A DNA stretch of 43,169 nucleotides from JBDRNO01 sp043811005 (GTDB taxonomy: Bacteria; Bacteroidota; Bacteroidia; NORP154): the NCBI GenBank assembly GCA_043811005.1, contig JBDRNO010000192.1, forward strand, positions 1 through 43,169, read 5' to 3'. The translations under genes and the position numbers were made by a program. Positions within the stretch are counted from its first letter, which is position 1. Every line of letters begins with the position of its first letter. A model generated the notes under the pieces. It had not been told where the DNA came from, did not search any database, and saw nothing but the letters and a program-made list of their open reading frames with translations. Positions 33,333 to 42,847 of the stretch are shown here, piece after piece.

Positions 33333-34412
33333 GTGGCTAATTTTTTGATCAAACGGATTTTGTATGGCTTTTTTGTAATGCTGGGCGTCATTACGGTAGT
33401 GTTCTTGCTGTTCAACGTTTTACCTGGCGACCCTGCAAGGATGATGGTAGGACAGAGGACTGATAGCGCTTCAATTGCAGCTATAAGAAATGATTTAGGA
33501 CTTAACAGGCCCTTGACCATTCAGTATGTCATGTACCTGAATGATCTCTCACCAATTTCAATTCATGAAACATTGGACGATGACCATTTCCTGTTTCTGA
33601 ATAAAAAAAAATACACGGATTTCACGAAACTGTTTTCTGTTTTTGAATCAAATGTTATTATTTTAAAATCCCCTTATCTCAGGCGTTCTTACCAAACCCA
33701 ACGAAAAGTTACAGAGATCATTACTGAAGCATTACCTGAAACTGCAATATTAGCCATAACTTCCATCACATTTGCAGCTGTCATCGGCATTATTCTAGGG
33801 ATCTTTTCAGCCATCAAAAAACACAGCTATTTTGACAATTCCTCCTTAGTTCTTGCGGTCTTGGGAATGTCTGCTCCTTCATTCTTTTCCGGAATTATCA
33901 TTGCATGGCTTTTTGGTTATGTATTATGTGACTATACGGGCTTAAACATGACAGGTAGTTTATTTAGAATTGATGCTTTTGAAGGAGAGGTGCTGGAATT
34001 AAAAAATTTGATATTGCCTGCTTTTACCTTAGGCATCAGACCCTTAGCAATAATTGTACAATTAACAAGAAGTTCACTATTAGAAGTACTAAACCAGGAT
34101 TACATCAGGACAGCAAAATCAAAGGGGCTTTCATTTTATGTGGTTATATTCAAACATGCTCTTAAAAATGCTTTAAACCCGGTGATAACAACATTATCCG
34201 GATGGTTTGCCTCTCTTTTAGCTGGGGCTGTTTTTGTCGAATACATATTTGGATGGAAAGGAATTGGCAAAGAGCTTTTTGATTCACTCGAGAAATACGA
34301 TTTTCCTGTCGCTATGGGCATTACACTATTCCTGGCCACAATTTTTATCATTGTTAATATTATTGTTGATATTATCTATGCCATACTTGATCCGAGAGTT
34401 AGATTGCAGTAA
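33333..34412 (+). CDS. ABC transporter permease, DppB/OppB type
   Basis: The start is GTG at 33333. The 359-residue protein begins with the DppB hallmark IKRILYGFFVMLGVITVVFLLFNVLPGDPA and later has the EAA-type cytoplasmic loop QDYIRTAKSKGLSFYVVIFKHALKNAL. It has six predicted membrane helices. Peptide or nickel importers need a second permease, two ATPases and a binding protein; none is adjacent, so this is a solitary copy here, as is often seen in Bacteroidota. Residues about 70-125 are a longer periplasmic segment than in E. coli DppB. Confidence 0.9.
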   Translation: MANFLIKRILYGFFVMLGVITVVFLLFNVLPGDPARMMVGQRTDSASIAAIRNDLGLNRPLTIQYVMYLNDLSPISIHETLDDDHFLFLNKKKYTDFTKLFSVFESNVIILKSPYLRRSYQTQRKVTEIITEALPETAILAITSITFAAVIGIILGIFSAIKKHSYFDNSSLVLAVLGMSAPSFFSGIIIAWLFGYVLCDYTGLNMTGSLFRIDAFEGEVLELKNLILPAFTLGIRPLAIIVQLTRSSLLEVLNQDYIRTAKSKGLSFYVVIFKHALKNALNPVITTLSGWFASLLAGAVFVEYIFGWKGIGKELFDSLEKYDFPVAMGITLFLATIFIIVNIIVDIIYAILDPRVRLQ

Positions 34413-34429
34413 GGACATAACTACGTAAT

Positions 34430-34625
34430 TTGTTAAAAAATGAAATTACTTAAAATTAAGTGAAGTATAAACAAAATAATGTTGCTGGTTACTGGGTGCT
34501 TGGTCGTTTGTATTGGTTACGGAGTCTGAGTATAAAACCAACAACTCAGGACCCAGAGCCCAGAACCCAGAACCTGATTATTAATTGCAAAAGGATAAAT
34601 TTTAAAATAGATTTTATTTAAACAT
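34430..34625. repeat. Leader-like dispersed repeat, copy 2
   Basis: Same-orientation relative of 31797-31978, longer by an extra CAGGACCCAGAGCCCAGAA stretch. It fills the gap before tpiA and ends 23 bp before its start codon. GGTTACTGGG at the left can pair with the CCCAGAACC at the right. Confidence 0.6.
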
Positions 34626-34648
34626 TAAAATTCCGATACAAATTAATT

Positions 34649-35482
34649 ATGAGAAAAAAAGTAATTGCAGGTAACTGGAAGATGAATAAAATCCTTAGTG
34701 AAGGGATTAAATTGGTTTCTGATATAAATGGTTTGCTCGATAGCACTATTCCGCCCTTTTCCAAAGGAGAGAACATGAAAGGAACTGATAAGGTTTTAGT
34801 TATTATCGCACCACCTTATACTCATCTTCAAAAAATAGTTGAATTAACTAAAAGTAAGCCACTGACTTCTTCAATGATTGGGATAAGTGATGGTATAATT
34901 CACTTTGCGGCACAAAATTGCTCTTCTGAACCAAAAGGCGCATATACGGGTGAAATATCCGCTGAAATGATCCACTCTGTCGGTGCCGAATATGTTATCA
35001 TCGGTCATTCGGAGAGAAGGGCATATTTTAAAGAAGATAATCCCATCCTGTTAAAAAAAATAAATTTGGCTTTAGAAAACGGATTGACACCAATATTTTG
35101 CTGCGGAGAAATATTAGCTGAACGAAATTCCAATAATCATTTTAAAATAGTCAGAGATCAAATTGAAAAGGTCATATTTAATTTATCGCCTGATAATTTC
35201 AGCAAAATTATTGTTGCCTATGAACCGGTATGGGCTATCGGAACCGGATTAACAGCCACCCCTGAACAAGCTCAGGAAATGCATCTTTTTATACGCAAGC
35301 TAATCCATGATAAGTTCGGGAAAGAAACAGCCGAAAACACCTCAATTCTCTATGGCGGAAGCTGCAAACCATCAAATGCCGGGGAGTTATTTACGAAACA
35401 AGATATAGACGGGGGGCTGATAGGAGGCGCTTCTTTGAATGCAGAGGATTTTGTTGAACTCATAAAGTTAAGAACAATTTAG
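34649..35482 (+). CDS. tpiA: Triose-phosphate isomerase
   Basis: Interconverts dihydroxyacetone phosphate and glyceraldehyde 3-phosphate. The catalytic set is complete: Lys11 in GNWKMNK, His120 in IIGHSERR and Glu192 in AYEPVWAIGTG, with the phosphate-binding YGGSCKPSN and GGLIGGASL near the C-terminus. At 277 residues it is about 25 longer than usual. The extra length sits around residues 31-46 (STIPPFSKGENMKG), which looks like an insertion, and around 68-80. Confidence 0.95.
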   Translation: MRKKVIAGNWKMNKILSEGIKLVSDINGLLDSTIPPFSKGENMKGTDKVLVIIAPPYTHLQKIVELTKSKPLTSSMIGISDGIIHFAAQNCSSEPKGAYTGEISAEMIHSVGAEYVIIGHSERRAYFKEDNPILLKKINLALENGLTPIFCCGEILAERNSNNHFKIVRDQIEKVIFNLSPDNFSKIIVAYEPVWAIGTGLTATPEQAQEMHLFIRKLIHDKFGKETAENTSILYGGSCKPSNAGELFTKQDIDGGLIGGASLNAEDFVELIKLRTI

Positions 35483-35495
35483 GATTATGGATTTT

Positions 35496-35558
35496 TATCA
35501 GCCAGAGGCTGATACGCCTTTTCGGAATTACGAATTGATTTTTATTAAGATAATTCCG
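35496..35558. terminator. Hairpins after tpiA
   Basis: TATCAGCC and GGCTGATA (35496-35503, 35507-35514) form a perfect 8-bp stem with a three-base loop, followed by CGCCTTTT. A second inverted pair, CGGAATTA and TAATTCCG (35523-35530, 35551-35558), follows. The first is a plausible tpiA terminator. Confidence 0.5.
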
Positions 35559-35607
35559 CAATCCTCAATCCACATTTTTCTAAATAATTTCGGACTTATT
35601 CAATAAA

Positions 35608-38600
35608 ATGAAAAAAATTACTGTCCTTTTGTTTATATCCCTTATCACAACTCTCTCTACTCAACACTCCCTTGCCCAAAAACTAAGAAGCTTTACCCAG
35701 GAACCCAGTAAATATTTTTTAGAACTAAAAAATTTTATGGAAGAATCTTATGAAGGTGGAGAAGATATCATGCTCGAATTTTCCGCCATTTGGAAAATCG
35801 ACACCCTTTCTGAAAAAGAAATAGAACAAATTTATAAAGAAGCAAATAAGGCACTGAAAAGACGGATGAAAGCAGCAGGCGATTCCATTAATTTTCAATA
35901 CAGTCCCAACACACGAAGGCTTTCTGGGAAACAGACAGAATCTATATGCCAAACCTCAAATGCAATGCTTCAAAAGCGTTTGAAGCCCTACCCTCATTTT
36001 AAAGATTACCTGTATACATTAATAAGTCTTATAACAAGTGAGCAAACTGAAGAAAGTTTTAATGGATGGCAAACCAGTCTGAATAAATTGATAGAAACAG
36101 CTACACCTGCAAAAGTTACCTCCTATTTAGATGTTTGTAATAACTTATTTTCTGAAAATTTGTTATATAAATCCCATACTGTAATATGGGTATCAAGCAA
36201 TAAAAATTACGTTTTTGATTTTGACACCCTTCCCAAGATATTATTTAGCAGCCTGGATTTAAAATGCTATGCAAAAAACGACAGCTCTGTTATTTATAAT
36301 ACTAAAGGTATTTATTACCCGACAGAAAGAATATGGTATGGAAAAGGAGGCATGGCAAATTGGCTTAGAGCCGGCATAAATGAAGATGTGATCAAAGCAA
36401 AACTATCTAATTACAGGATTGAATTAAAAAGTTCAACGTATACTGCCGATTCCGTTTCATTCTACAATAAAAATTACTTTACAAAGCCACTGTTGGGAAA
36501 ACTAACCGAAAAAATCCTGCCTGATATAACTGTTGAAAATGCTACATATCCCAGGTTCGAATCTTACAACAAGAGATTAAAAATAACCGGTTTGTTTCAA
36601 AATGTAGATTACGATGGAGGGTTTTCAATGCACGGAGCAAAATTCATCGGTTCAGGCAGCAAAGAACAAGATGCGTACCTATCCTTTAAATTATATTTTG
36701 AAAATGATACCATCAAAAGAAACCAGGAAAGGTTTTTAGTTGCCGCATCTAAAAATTTTACTATAACCGAAGGGAAAGTATCCTCTTCCAATACTGCCGT
36801 CACAATTTATCTTGAGAATGACTCTATTTATCATCCACGGCTGCAATTCAGATTCATAATTAATAAGGTCAACGATAAGGTGATAAACAGGGAAATAACA
36901 TTAATCCGTGAAGATGTTGGCTTAGCCCAAAGCCCTTACTTCAATTCATATCATCAAATTGAAATGAACTTCGAAGCCCTTTACTGGAAGATTGATATCC
37001 CTAAAATGAAATTCCAATCAATAAAAGGGGTTGGAACAGAAAGTAAAGCAAACTTTGAATCGTCAAATTTTTATAATGAAAGCAGATATGCAAAAATTCA
37101 GGGGATGGATGCAGTACACCCTCTGATTGAGATAAGAGCATTAGACAAAAAGAATGGAGGAATAAGGGTTTTTTATGTAAATGAATTAGCTGACTTTTTG
37201 AGAGCTCCTATTACTGATGTCCGACAGGTAGTCATGCAACTTACAAATATGGGATTTCTCAACTATAATTTTGACACCGACAGGGTATACATAAAAAATA
37301 AGTTATTTGATTATCTCAAAGCAAATGCCGGTAAACAAGATTACGATGTGATAAATTTCTCTTCTGTAACACCAGCCATTAAAACCAACGCAAGCTTAAA
37401 CCTTTTAAACTTCGACTTAAATATGGAGGGAGTATCGCAAATATTCTTAAGTGATTCTCAAAACGTATATATTTATCCGGCTGATAAAGAGATCGTCCTT
37501 AAAAAAAACAGGGACTTTACTTTTGCAGGAAGGGTGCATGCCGGATTATTTGACTTTTTTGGAAAAGAATTCTCTTTTAAATATGATGAATTCAAGATAA
37601 ACCTGAAAAACGTTGACTCTCTAATGTTAAGTGTACGTGGGGAAGAGCAAGATAAATACGGTGATTATAAATTAGTAAAAGTTAAATCCGTTATTGAGCA
37701 CATCAACGGGGAATTACTAATTGACCAGCCCAATAACAAATCCGGCATCAAACCATTTTCGGAATACCCGATATTTCACAGCCAGAAAGATGCATATGTT
37801 TTCTATGAAAAAGGGTCTATTCAACAAAGCGTATACATTAAAGACAGATTTTATTTCCATCTCGACCCATTTACGATTGACAGTTTAGATAATTTCAACC
37901 CGGCAGCAATAGCACTAAAAGGTAATTTCACCTCTGCCGATATATTCCCCGATTTTGAAGATGTCCTTAAGTTACAACCCGATAACTCTTTGGGCTTTAT
38001 CAGACCCACCCCTGCCGGCGGGTTTCCTGTTTACCAAGGCAAAGGTACCTATTTCAATGATATTAACCTTAGCCATAGAGGACTTCGTGGTGATGGGATC
38101 TTAAAATATTTGACTTCCACAACTACTTCCAATGATTTTATCTTCCTGCCAGATTCGATGAATGTCCATGCACAGCTTTTTGAACTTAAAAATCAAGCTG
38201 AACCAGTTGAATATCCTGAAGTTGTGGCTGAAGATGTTTATATACATTGGCTGCCTTATCAGGATGTCATGCACATACACAAAAAACAAAAGCCAATGGT
38301 ATTTTATAACGGTGACGCAGAAATGAATGGAAGTATTGCCCTCAGACCCGATGGGTTAACAGGTGAAGGACAAGCTGACTTTGCAGGTGCCGAATTGGAA
38401 TCAAACTTGATCAAATTCAATATATGGTCATTCGATGCCGATACGGCAATTTTTCGACTTAAGTCTGCAGAACTTGATGAAATTGCATTTGCAACTGATA
38501 ATGTGAATGCTCATGTAGACTTTGATGAACGTAAAGGTACTTTTAAATCAAATACTGGCGGCTCATTGGTCAAGTTTCCTGCTAACCAGTATATCTGTTA

Positions 38601-40251
38601 TGTAGATGAATTTAACTGGGATATGGATAAGGGTGATATTGCCTTGAGTGCAGAGACAACCGAACTTATTGGCGAAGGTGCAGATGAAGTGGAATTAAAA
38701 GGATCCAAGTTTACTTCTGTCCATCCTAAGCAAGACTCCCTCTACTTTGTTGCTGCAGATGCAATATATGACATTAAAAGCAGTATAATATATGCCCATG
38801 GGGTACAGTTCATTAGCGTTGCTGACGCCCGGATATATCCAGATGCCGGTAATGTTACTTTAAGGAAAAAAGCTAAGATGGAACCCCTAACCTATGCTAA
38901 AATATTAGCCAATACAGTCACTAAATACCACAATATCTATAATGCCTACGTAGAAATAAAAGCCAGAAAAAATTATAACGCTACGGGTAATTATGATTAC
39001 ATTGATGAACTAAGACGAAAACAAACTATCTATTTTGACAAAATATCTATTGACACTACAGGACAAACTTATGCAATTGGAGAAATCCATGATACGGCTA
39101 ATTTCACACTCAGTCCTAAATTTGCATTTTCAGGAAACGTGAAGCTTACTGCCAATAATGAGTTCCTCAATTTTACCGGCTTTTGCAAAATAGAACACAC
39201 TTGCGGGAGTATAATCAGCAACTGGTTTGAATTCTCTGCTGATATCAATCCAAATGATATCTATATCCCGGTATCTGCAGAACCCGTTAATCTTTCTAAC
39301 GACAAACTTTCTTCCGGTATCATTCTTGCCAAAGATTCAGCTTATGTCTATTCCACATTCTTATCAATGAAGACAAAAGATCAAGATATTGATATACTGC
39401 CAGTTGAAGGATTTCTGTTCTATGATAAAAGCACTAAGGAATACCGTATCTCTAACAAAGACAAACTGATAGAAATTGCCTTACCTGGTAATTACCTCAG
39501 CTTGAATACTTCCGATTGCATTGTTTATGGTGAAGGAAAGATCGGTCTTGGTGAAAATACCGGTCAGATAACACTTACAACTGTTGGAAATATGATACAC
39601 AATTTGAATAATGACTCTGCCAAATTTGATATGATCATGTCAATTGATTTCTTCTTTGCAGATGCATCATTAAAAATAATGGCTGATAATATAAGTGAAG
39701 AATCAAGCCTAATACCACTTGACTATGACCGGACTACATTTGAAAGAGGTATAGCCGAATTAACTGATAAAAAAGCGGCTGATAAACTAATATCAGAAAT
39801 CAACCTCTATGGAAAATTTAAAAAAGTTCCAACAGAATTAGTACATACCATCCTGTTAACTGACTTGAAAATGAAATGGAATCCAATAACAGGTTCGTAC
39901 CTCTCTGAAGGTCCGGTAGGTATTGGCATAATCGATAAAAGACAAGTACACAAACCCGTTATGGGATATATTGAACTGCTTAAGAGAAAAAGCGGAGATA
40001 TTTTTACCATCTATTTGGAAGCAACCAAGGATAATTGGTATTTCTTCACTTATCAAAGAGGTCTGATGCAGGCAATTTCATCAAGCGAGGACTTCAATAA
40101 TGTTATAAAAGAACTCAAAGCATCTAAAAGAAAAGTAAAAGCTCTGGAAAAAGGTGGTATGTCATATCAATTCATCATTTCCTCCGAAAGAAAAAAAAAG
40201 GCGTTCCTGAAACAATTTGAAGAAGTTGATGATGAATTTAATAATGAGTAA
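35608..40251 (+). CDS. Very large exported protein of unknown function
   Basis: The 1547 residues begin with a signal peptide ending HSLAQ (about 24). I do not recognise the family as a named enzyme. After a charged helical N-terminal region (about 25-190) the sequence is predicted beta-rich throughout. A motif of the form GLRGDGILKY…SNDFIFLPDS near 825 recurs as GLTGEGQADF…ESNLIKFNI near 914, reminiscent of OstA/LptA-like beta-taco repeats. There is no T9SS sorting domain and no C-terminal barrel signature. It may be a periplasmic or surface scaffold. It overlaps or abuts the propeller gene downstream, so the two are probably cotranslated. Confidence 0.8.
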   Translation: MKKITVLLFISLITTLSTQHSLAQKLRSFTQEPSKYFLELKNFMEESYEGGEDIMLEFSAIWKIDTLSEKEIEQIYKEANKALKRRMKAAGDSINFQYSPNTRRLSGKQTESICQTSNAMLQKRLKPYPHFKDYLYTLISLITSEQTEESFNGWQTSLNKLIETATPAKVTSYLDVCNNLFSENLLYKSHTVIWVSSNKNYVFDFDTLPKILFSSLDLKCYAKNDSSVIYNTKGIYYPTERIWYGKGGMANWLRAGINEDVIKAKLSNYRIELKSSTYTADSVSFYNKNYFTKPLLGKLTEKILPDITVENATYPRFESYNKRLKITGLFQNVDYDGGFSMHGAKFIGSGSKEQDAYLSFKLYFENDTIKRNQERFLVAASKNFTITEGKVSSSNTAVTIYLENDSIYHPRLQFRFIINKVNDKVINREITLIREDVGLAQSPYFNSYHQIEMNFEALYWKIDIPKMKFQSIKGVGTESKANFESSNFYNESRYAKIQGMDAVHPLIEIRALDKKNGGIRVFYVNELADFLRAPITDVRQVVMQLTNMGFLNYNFDTDRVYIKNKLFDYLKANAGKQDYDVINFSSVTPAIKTNASLNLLNFDLNMEGVSQIFLSDSQNVYIYPADKEIVLKKNRDFTFAGRVHAGLFDFFGKEFSFKYDEFKINLKNVDSLMLSVRGEEQDKYGDYKLVKVKSVIEHINGELLIDQPNNKSGIKPFSEYPIFHSQKDAYVFYEKGSIQQSVYIKDRFYFHLDPFTIDSLDNFNPAAIALKGNFTSADIFPDFEDVLKLQPDNSLGFIRPTPAGGFPVYQGKGTYFNDINLSHRGLRGDGILKYLTSTTTSNDFIFLPDSMNVHAQLFELKNQAEPVEYPEVVAEDVYIHWLPYQDVMHIHKKQKPMVFYNGDAEMNGSIALRPDGLTGEGQADFAGAELESNLIKFNIWSFDADTAIFRLKSAELDEIAFATDNVNAHVDFDERKGTFKSNTGGSLVKFPANQYICYVDEFNWDMDKGDIALSAETTELIGEGADEVELKGSKFTSVHPKQDSLYFVAADAIYDIKSSIIYAHGVQFISVADARIYPDAGNVTLRKKAKMEPLTYAKILANTVTKYHNIYNAYVEIKARKNYNATGNYDYIDELRRKQTIYFDKISIDTTGQTYAIGEIHDTANFTLSPKFAFSGNVKLTANNEFLNFTGFCKIEHTCGSIISNWFEFSADINPNDIYIPVSAEPVNLSNDKLSSGIILAKDSAYVYSTFLSMKTKDQDIDILPVEGFLFYDKSTKEYRISNKDKLIEIALPGNYLSLNTSDCIVYGEGKIGLGENTGQITLTTVGNMIHNLNNDSAKFDMIMSIDFFFADASLKIMADNISEESSLIPLDYDRTTFERGIAELTDKKAADKLISEINLYGKFKKVPTELVHTILLTDLKMKWNPITGSYLSEGPVGIGIIDKRQVHKPVMGYIELLKRKSGDIFTIYLEATKDNWYFFTYQRGLMQAISSSEDFNNVIKELKASKRKVKALEKGGMSYQFIISSERKKKAFLKQFEEVDDEFNNE

Positions 40252-42184
40252 ATTCCAATACTATAAAATTATTATGACTACTAGTAAATACAACTTCCGC
40301 CTCATTTGTTTATTTTGCCTTTTCGTCTCAAATTTTCTTTGTCACTTCAATATTGTACAAGCACAATATCAAGATAATTTATGGATAACATATAAAACAA
40401 GTAACTCTAAATTATCACACAATTTAATTTATGCAATTGCAATAGATAACAGTGGAAACAAATGGATTGGGACCAAAAGCGGTTTGACCAAATTTGATGG
40501 AGTAAAATGGAAAACTTTCGACATTTCTAATTCGAAATTACCGGATAACCGTATCTTATCATTGGCTGTAGATAAAGATAACAATATTTGGATCGGCACC
40601 AACAATGGACTGGCAATGCTTAATAAAACAACATGGACGGTATATGAAACAACTGATACTACACTTCCCGGCAAACAGATCTTTTCAATAGTCATTGATA
40701 AAAACGGGGATAAATGGTTTGGAACAAATAACGGGCTGGTACAATTTAATGGCGACACTACCTGGACCATTTATGATGCCCGTGAACCTTATAAATCTAC
40801 CATTCCTGATAACTATATAAATTCAGTCACTGTTGATGATAGCAACCATATATGGATAGGAACCGGGAATGGGTTGGCTACATATGATGGTGAGGAATGG
40901 ACGGTCTATAATACATCAAATTCAGAATTGCCTGATAATATTATTTATTATGTAATTATTGATAAAAACAGTAATAAATGGCTCGCGACTTCTCAAGGAT
41001 TGATTAAGTTTGATAATAAAAATTGGGTTATATATTCGACATCAAACTCAAAATTACCTAACAATTTTGTCAGATCTATATGTATGGATAAAGAGGGAAT
41101 TCTCTGGATCGGAACTTATGGCAGCGGAATATCTGAATTTGATGGAAAAAACTGGAGAGTTTACAACACATCCAATTCCAAATTATCAAATAATGTTGTA
41201 AATATTATTTCAATTGACCAAAATGGTAATAGGTGGATAGGAACTGATGACGGTATAACCCTTTACACTACACAATTGTGGAAAATATACAACATTAGTA
41301 ATTCAGAACTTCCCAAAAACACAATCCGGTCAGTAGTTATCGTTGATACGAGTGGGAGCAAGTGGATTGGTACTATTGGAGGTGGTATTGCAAGGTATAA
41401 CAAAACCGGGTGGACTATTTTTAATAAATCAAATTCAAACCTTCCCGATAATGATATATATTCAATGGCTTTAAAAGAAGACGGAAACATCTGGGTAGGT
41501 ACATGGGGAGGAGGATTAGCTGATTTTGATGGTGAAAATTGGATTATATATGATACAAAAAACTCACTATTGCCGCATAATAGTATCAACACCATCACTT
41601 TAGATACAGGTGGCACACTCTGGATCGGTGCGGGAAACAGAGGATTGGTTAAATTTGATGGTACAGAATGGACATTATTTAATACTACTAATTCAAAACT
41701 TCCTGATAATGTTATATCTTCAATAGCAATTGATCAAAATGGTGACAAATGGATTGGTACCGAAAAAGGAGGTTTAGTGAAATTTGATGGAACAAATTGG
41801 GAAATATATAATACTTCTAATTCAAAATTACCTGGCGATTGGGTACGGTCAATTGCAATAGATAGTTACGGAAACAAGTGGATTGGAACATTGGGGGACG
41901 GTTTGGCAAAATTTGACGGGAAAAACTGGATAGTATTTCAATATCATTATTTAGGTATACCAAATAACTCAATCTATGCCATTTCATTTGATAAATGGAA
42001 TAATATATGGATTGGAACAGGAGGGGGTGGTTTAGCCAAATTTGACAGAAAAAACTGGACAGTATTTGACAAATCCAATTCCAAATTGCCTAACGATTTT
42101 ATTTATTCTATAAATATTGACAGGTATGGAAATAAATGGTTTGGGACACTGCGGGGGGGATTAGTATTGTATAAAGGTAAATAA
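40244..42184 (+). CDS. Exported double beta-propeller with 14 Reg_prop-type repeats
   Basis: I count 14 repeats of about 42 residues with the pattern NSKLPDNxIxSIAIDxxGNKWIG then GLxKFDGxxW, the two-component-regulator propeller (Reg_prop) type. Fourteen is exactly two seven-bladed propellers. A signal peptide ends near NIVQAQ. Unlike hybrid two-component sensors there is no Y_Y_Y domain, membrane anchor or kinase, nor a T9SS domain. Start choices are ATG at 40244 (ATGAGTAA, overlapping the upstream stop) or 40274; an open frame back to 40217 is unlikely to be used. The stop TAA is followed directly by the plsY ATG. Role unknown; ligand sensing or adhesion would be guesses. Confidence 0.82.
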   Translation: MSKFQYYKIIMTTSKYNFRLICLFCLFVSNFLCHFNIVQAQYQDNLWITYKTSNSKLSHNLIYAIAIDNSGNKWIGTKSGLTKFDGVKWKTFDISNSKLPDNRILSLAVDKDNNIWIGTNNGLAMLNKTTWTVYETTDTTLPGKQIFSIVIDKNGDKWFGTNNGLVQFNGDTTWTIYDAREPYKSTIPDNYINSVTVDDSNHIWIGTGNGLATYDGEEWTVYNTSNSELPDNIIYYVIIDKNSNKWLATSQGLIKFDNKNWVIYSTSNSKLPNNFVRSICMDKEGILWIGTYGSGISEFDGKNWRVYNTSNSKLSNNVVNIISIDQNGNRWIGTDDGITLYTTQLWKIYNISNSELPKNTIRSVVIVDTSGSKWIGTIGGGIARYNKTGWTIFNKSNSNLPDNDIYSMALKEDGNIWVGTWGGGLADFDGENWIIYDTKNSLLPHNSINTITLDTGGTLWIGAGNRGLVKFDGTEWTLFNTTNSKLPDNVISSIAIDQNGDKWIGTEKGGLVKFDGTNWEIYNTSNSKLPGDWVRSIAIDSYGNKWIGTLGDGLAKFDGKNWIVFQYHYLGIPNNSIYAISFDKWNNIWIGTGGGGLAKFDRKNWTVFDKSNSKLPNDFIYSINIDRYGNKWFGTLRGGLVLYKGK

Positions 42185-42847
42185 ATGATCTCTCTAATTA
42201 ATATAACCGCTTTGATCATCGCATACCTGCTGGGTTCAGTAGCTTCGGCAGTATGGATAGGACAGATATTTTACGGGACTGATGTCAGGGAATATGGCAG
42301 CGGAAATGCAGGAGCTACCAATGCCTTTAGAGTATTGGGCAAAAAAGCCGGGATAGCGGTATTGCTTCTCGATTCACTAAAGGGATGGCTGGCTGTAAAT
42401 ATCTCCCACTTACTTCATTTAACCGGTATTGGACATTACATACCCGGCACCGAACAATTCGTTGATCTGCAATTAGCCTTTGGCATAGCTGCGTTATTGG
42501 GTCATATTTTCCCTGTCTATGTCGGCTTTAGAGGCGGAAAAGGAATCGCAACCCTTCTGGGTATTATACTTGCCGTCCATCCAACCGCAGCTCTGATCTC
42601 AATCGGGGTATTTGTTATTGTCCTGCTTACTACCAGGTTTGTCTCATTGGGATCAATGATTGCTGCCCTTGCCTTTCCTGTGGTCATCATCCTGGTATAT
42701 GAAACAACCGTACCATCTTTAATAATTTTTTCCTTGTCAATTGCTATTTTGGTTCTCATAACCCATCAAAAAAACATCGAACGGCTAATAAAAAAAGAAG
42801 AATCCAAAGCTAATATTTATGGAAGCAAGTCAATGCATGACACATAG
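42185..42847 (+). CDS. plsY: Acyl-phosphate:glycerol-3-phosphate acyltransferase
   Basis: This 220-residue membrane enzyme makes lysophosphatidic acid from acyl phosphate and glycerol 3-phosphate, the first step of phospholipid synthesis. The three conserved loops are visible: GSVASAVWIG near the start, YGSGNAGATNAFRVLGKKAG (37-56) and GHIFPVYVGFRGGKGIAT (about 106-123). Five or so hydrophobic helices and a Lys-rich tail complete it. It abuts the propeller gene with no gap. Confidence 0.95.
   Translation: MISLINITALIIAYLLGSVASAVWIGQIFYGTDVREYGSGNAGATNAFRVLGKKAGIAVLLLDSLKGWLAVNISHLLHLTGIGHYIPGTEQFVDLQLAFGIAALLGHIFPVYVGFRGGKGIATLLGIILAVHPTAALISIGVFVIVLLTTRFVSLGSMIAALAFPVVIILVYETTVPSLIIFSLSIAILVLITHQKNIERLIKKEESKANIYGSKSMHDT

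Noticed and set aside
36555..36572. T-arm-like GGTTCGAATC suggesting a tRNA
   Set aside because: It lies inside the intact 1547-codon gene and no other tRNA parts surround it.
40244..42184. Hybrid two-component sensor
   Set aside because: Only propeller repeats are present; the frame ends right after the last blade with no Y_Y_Y, transmembrane, kinase or receiver domain.
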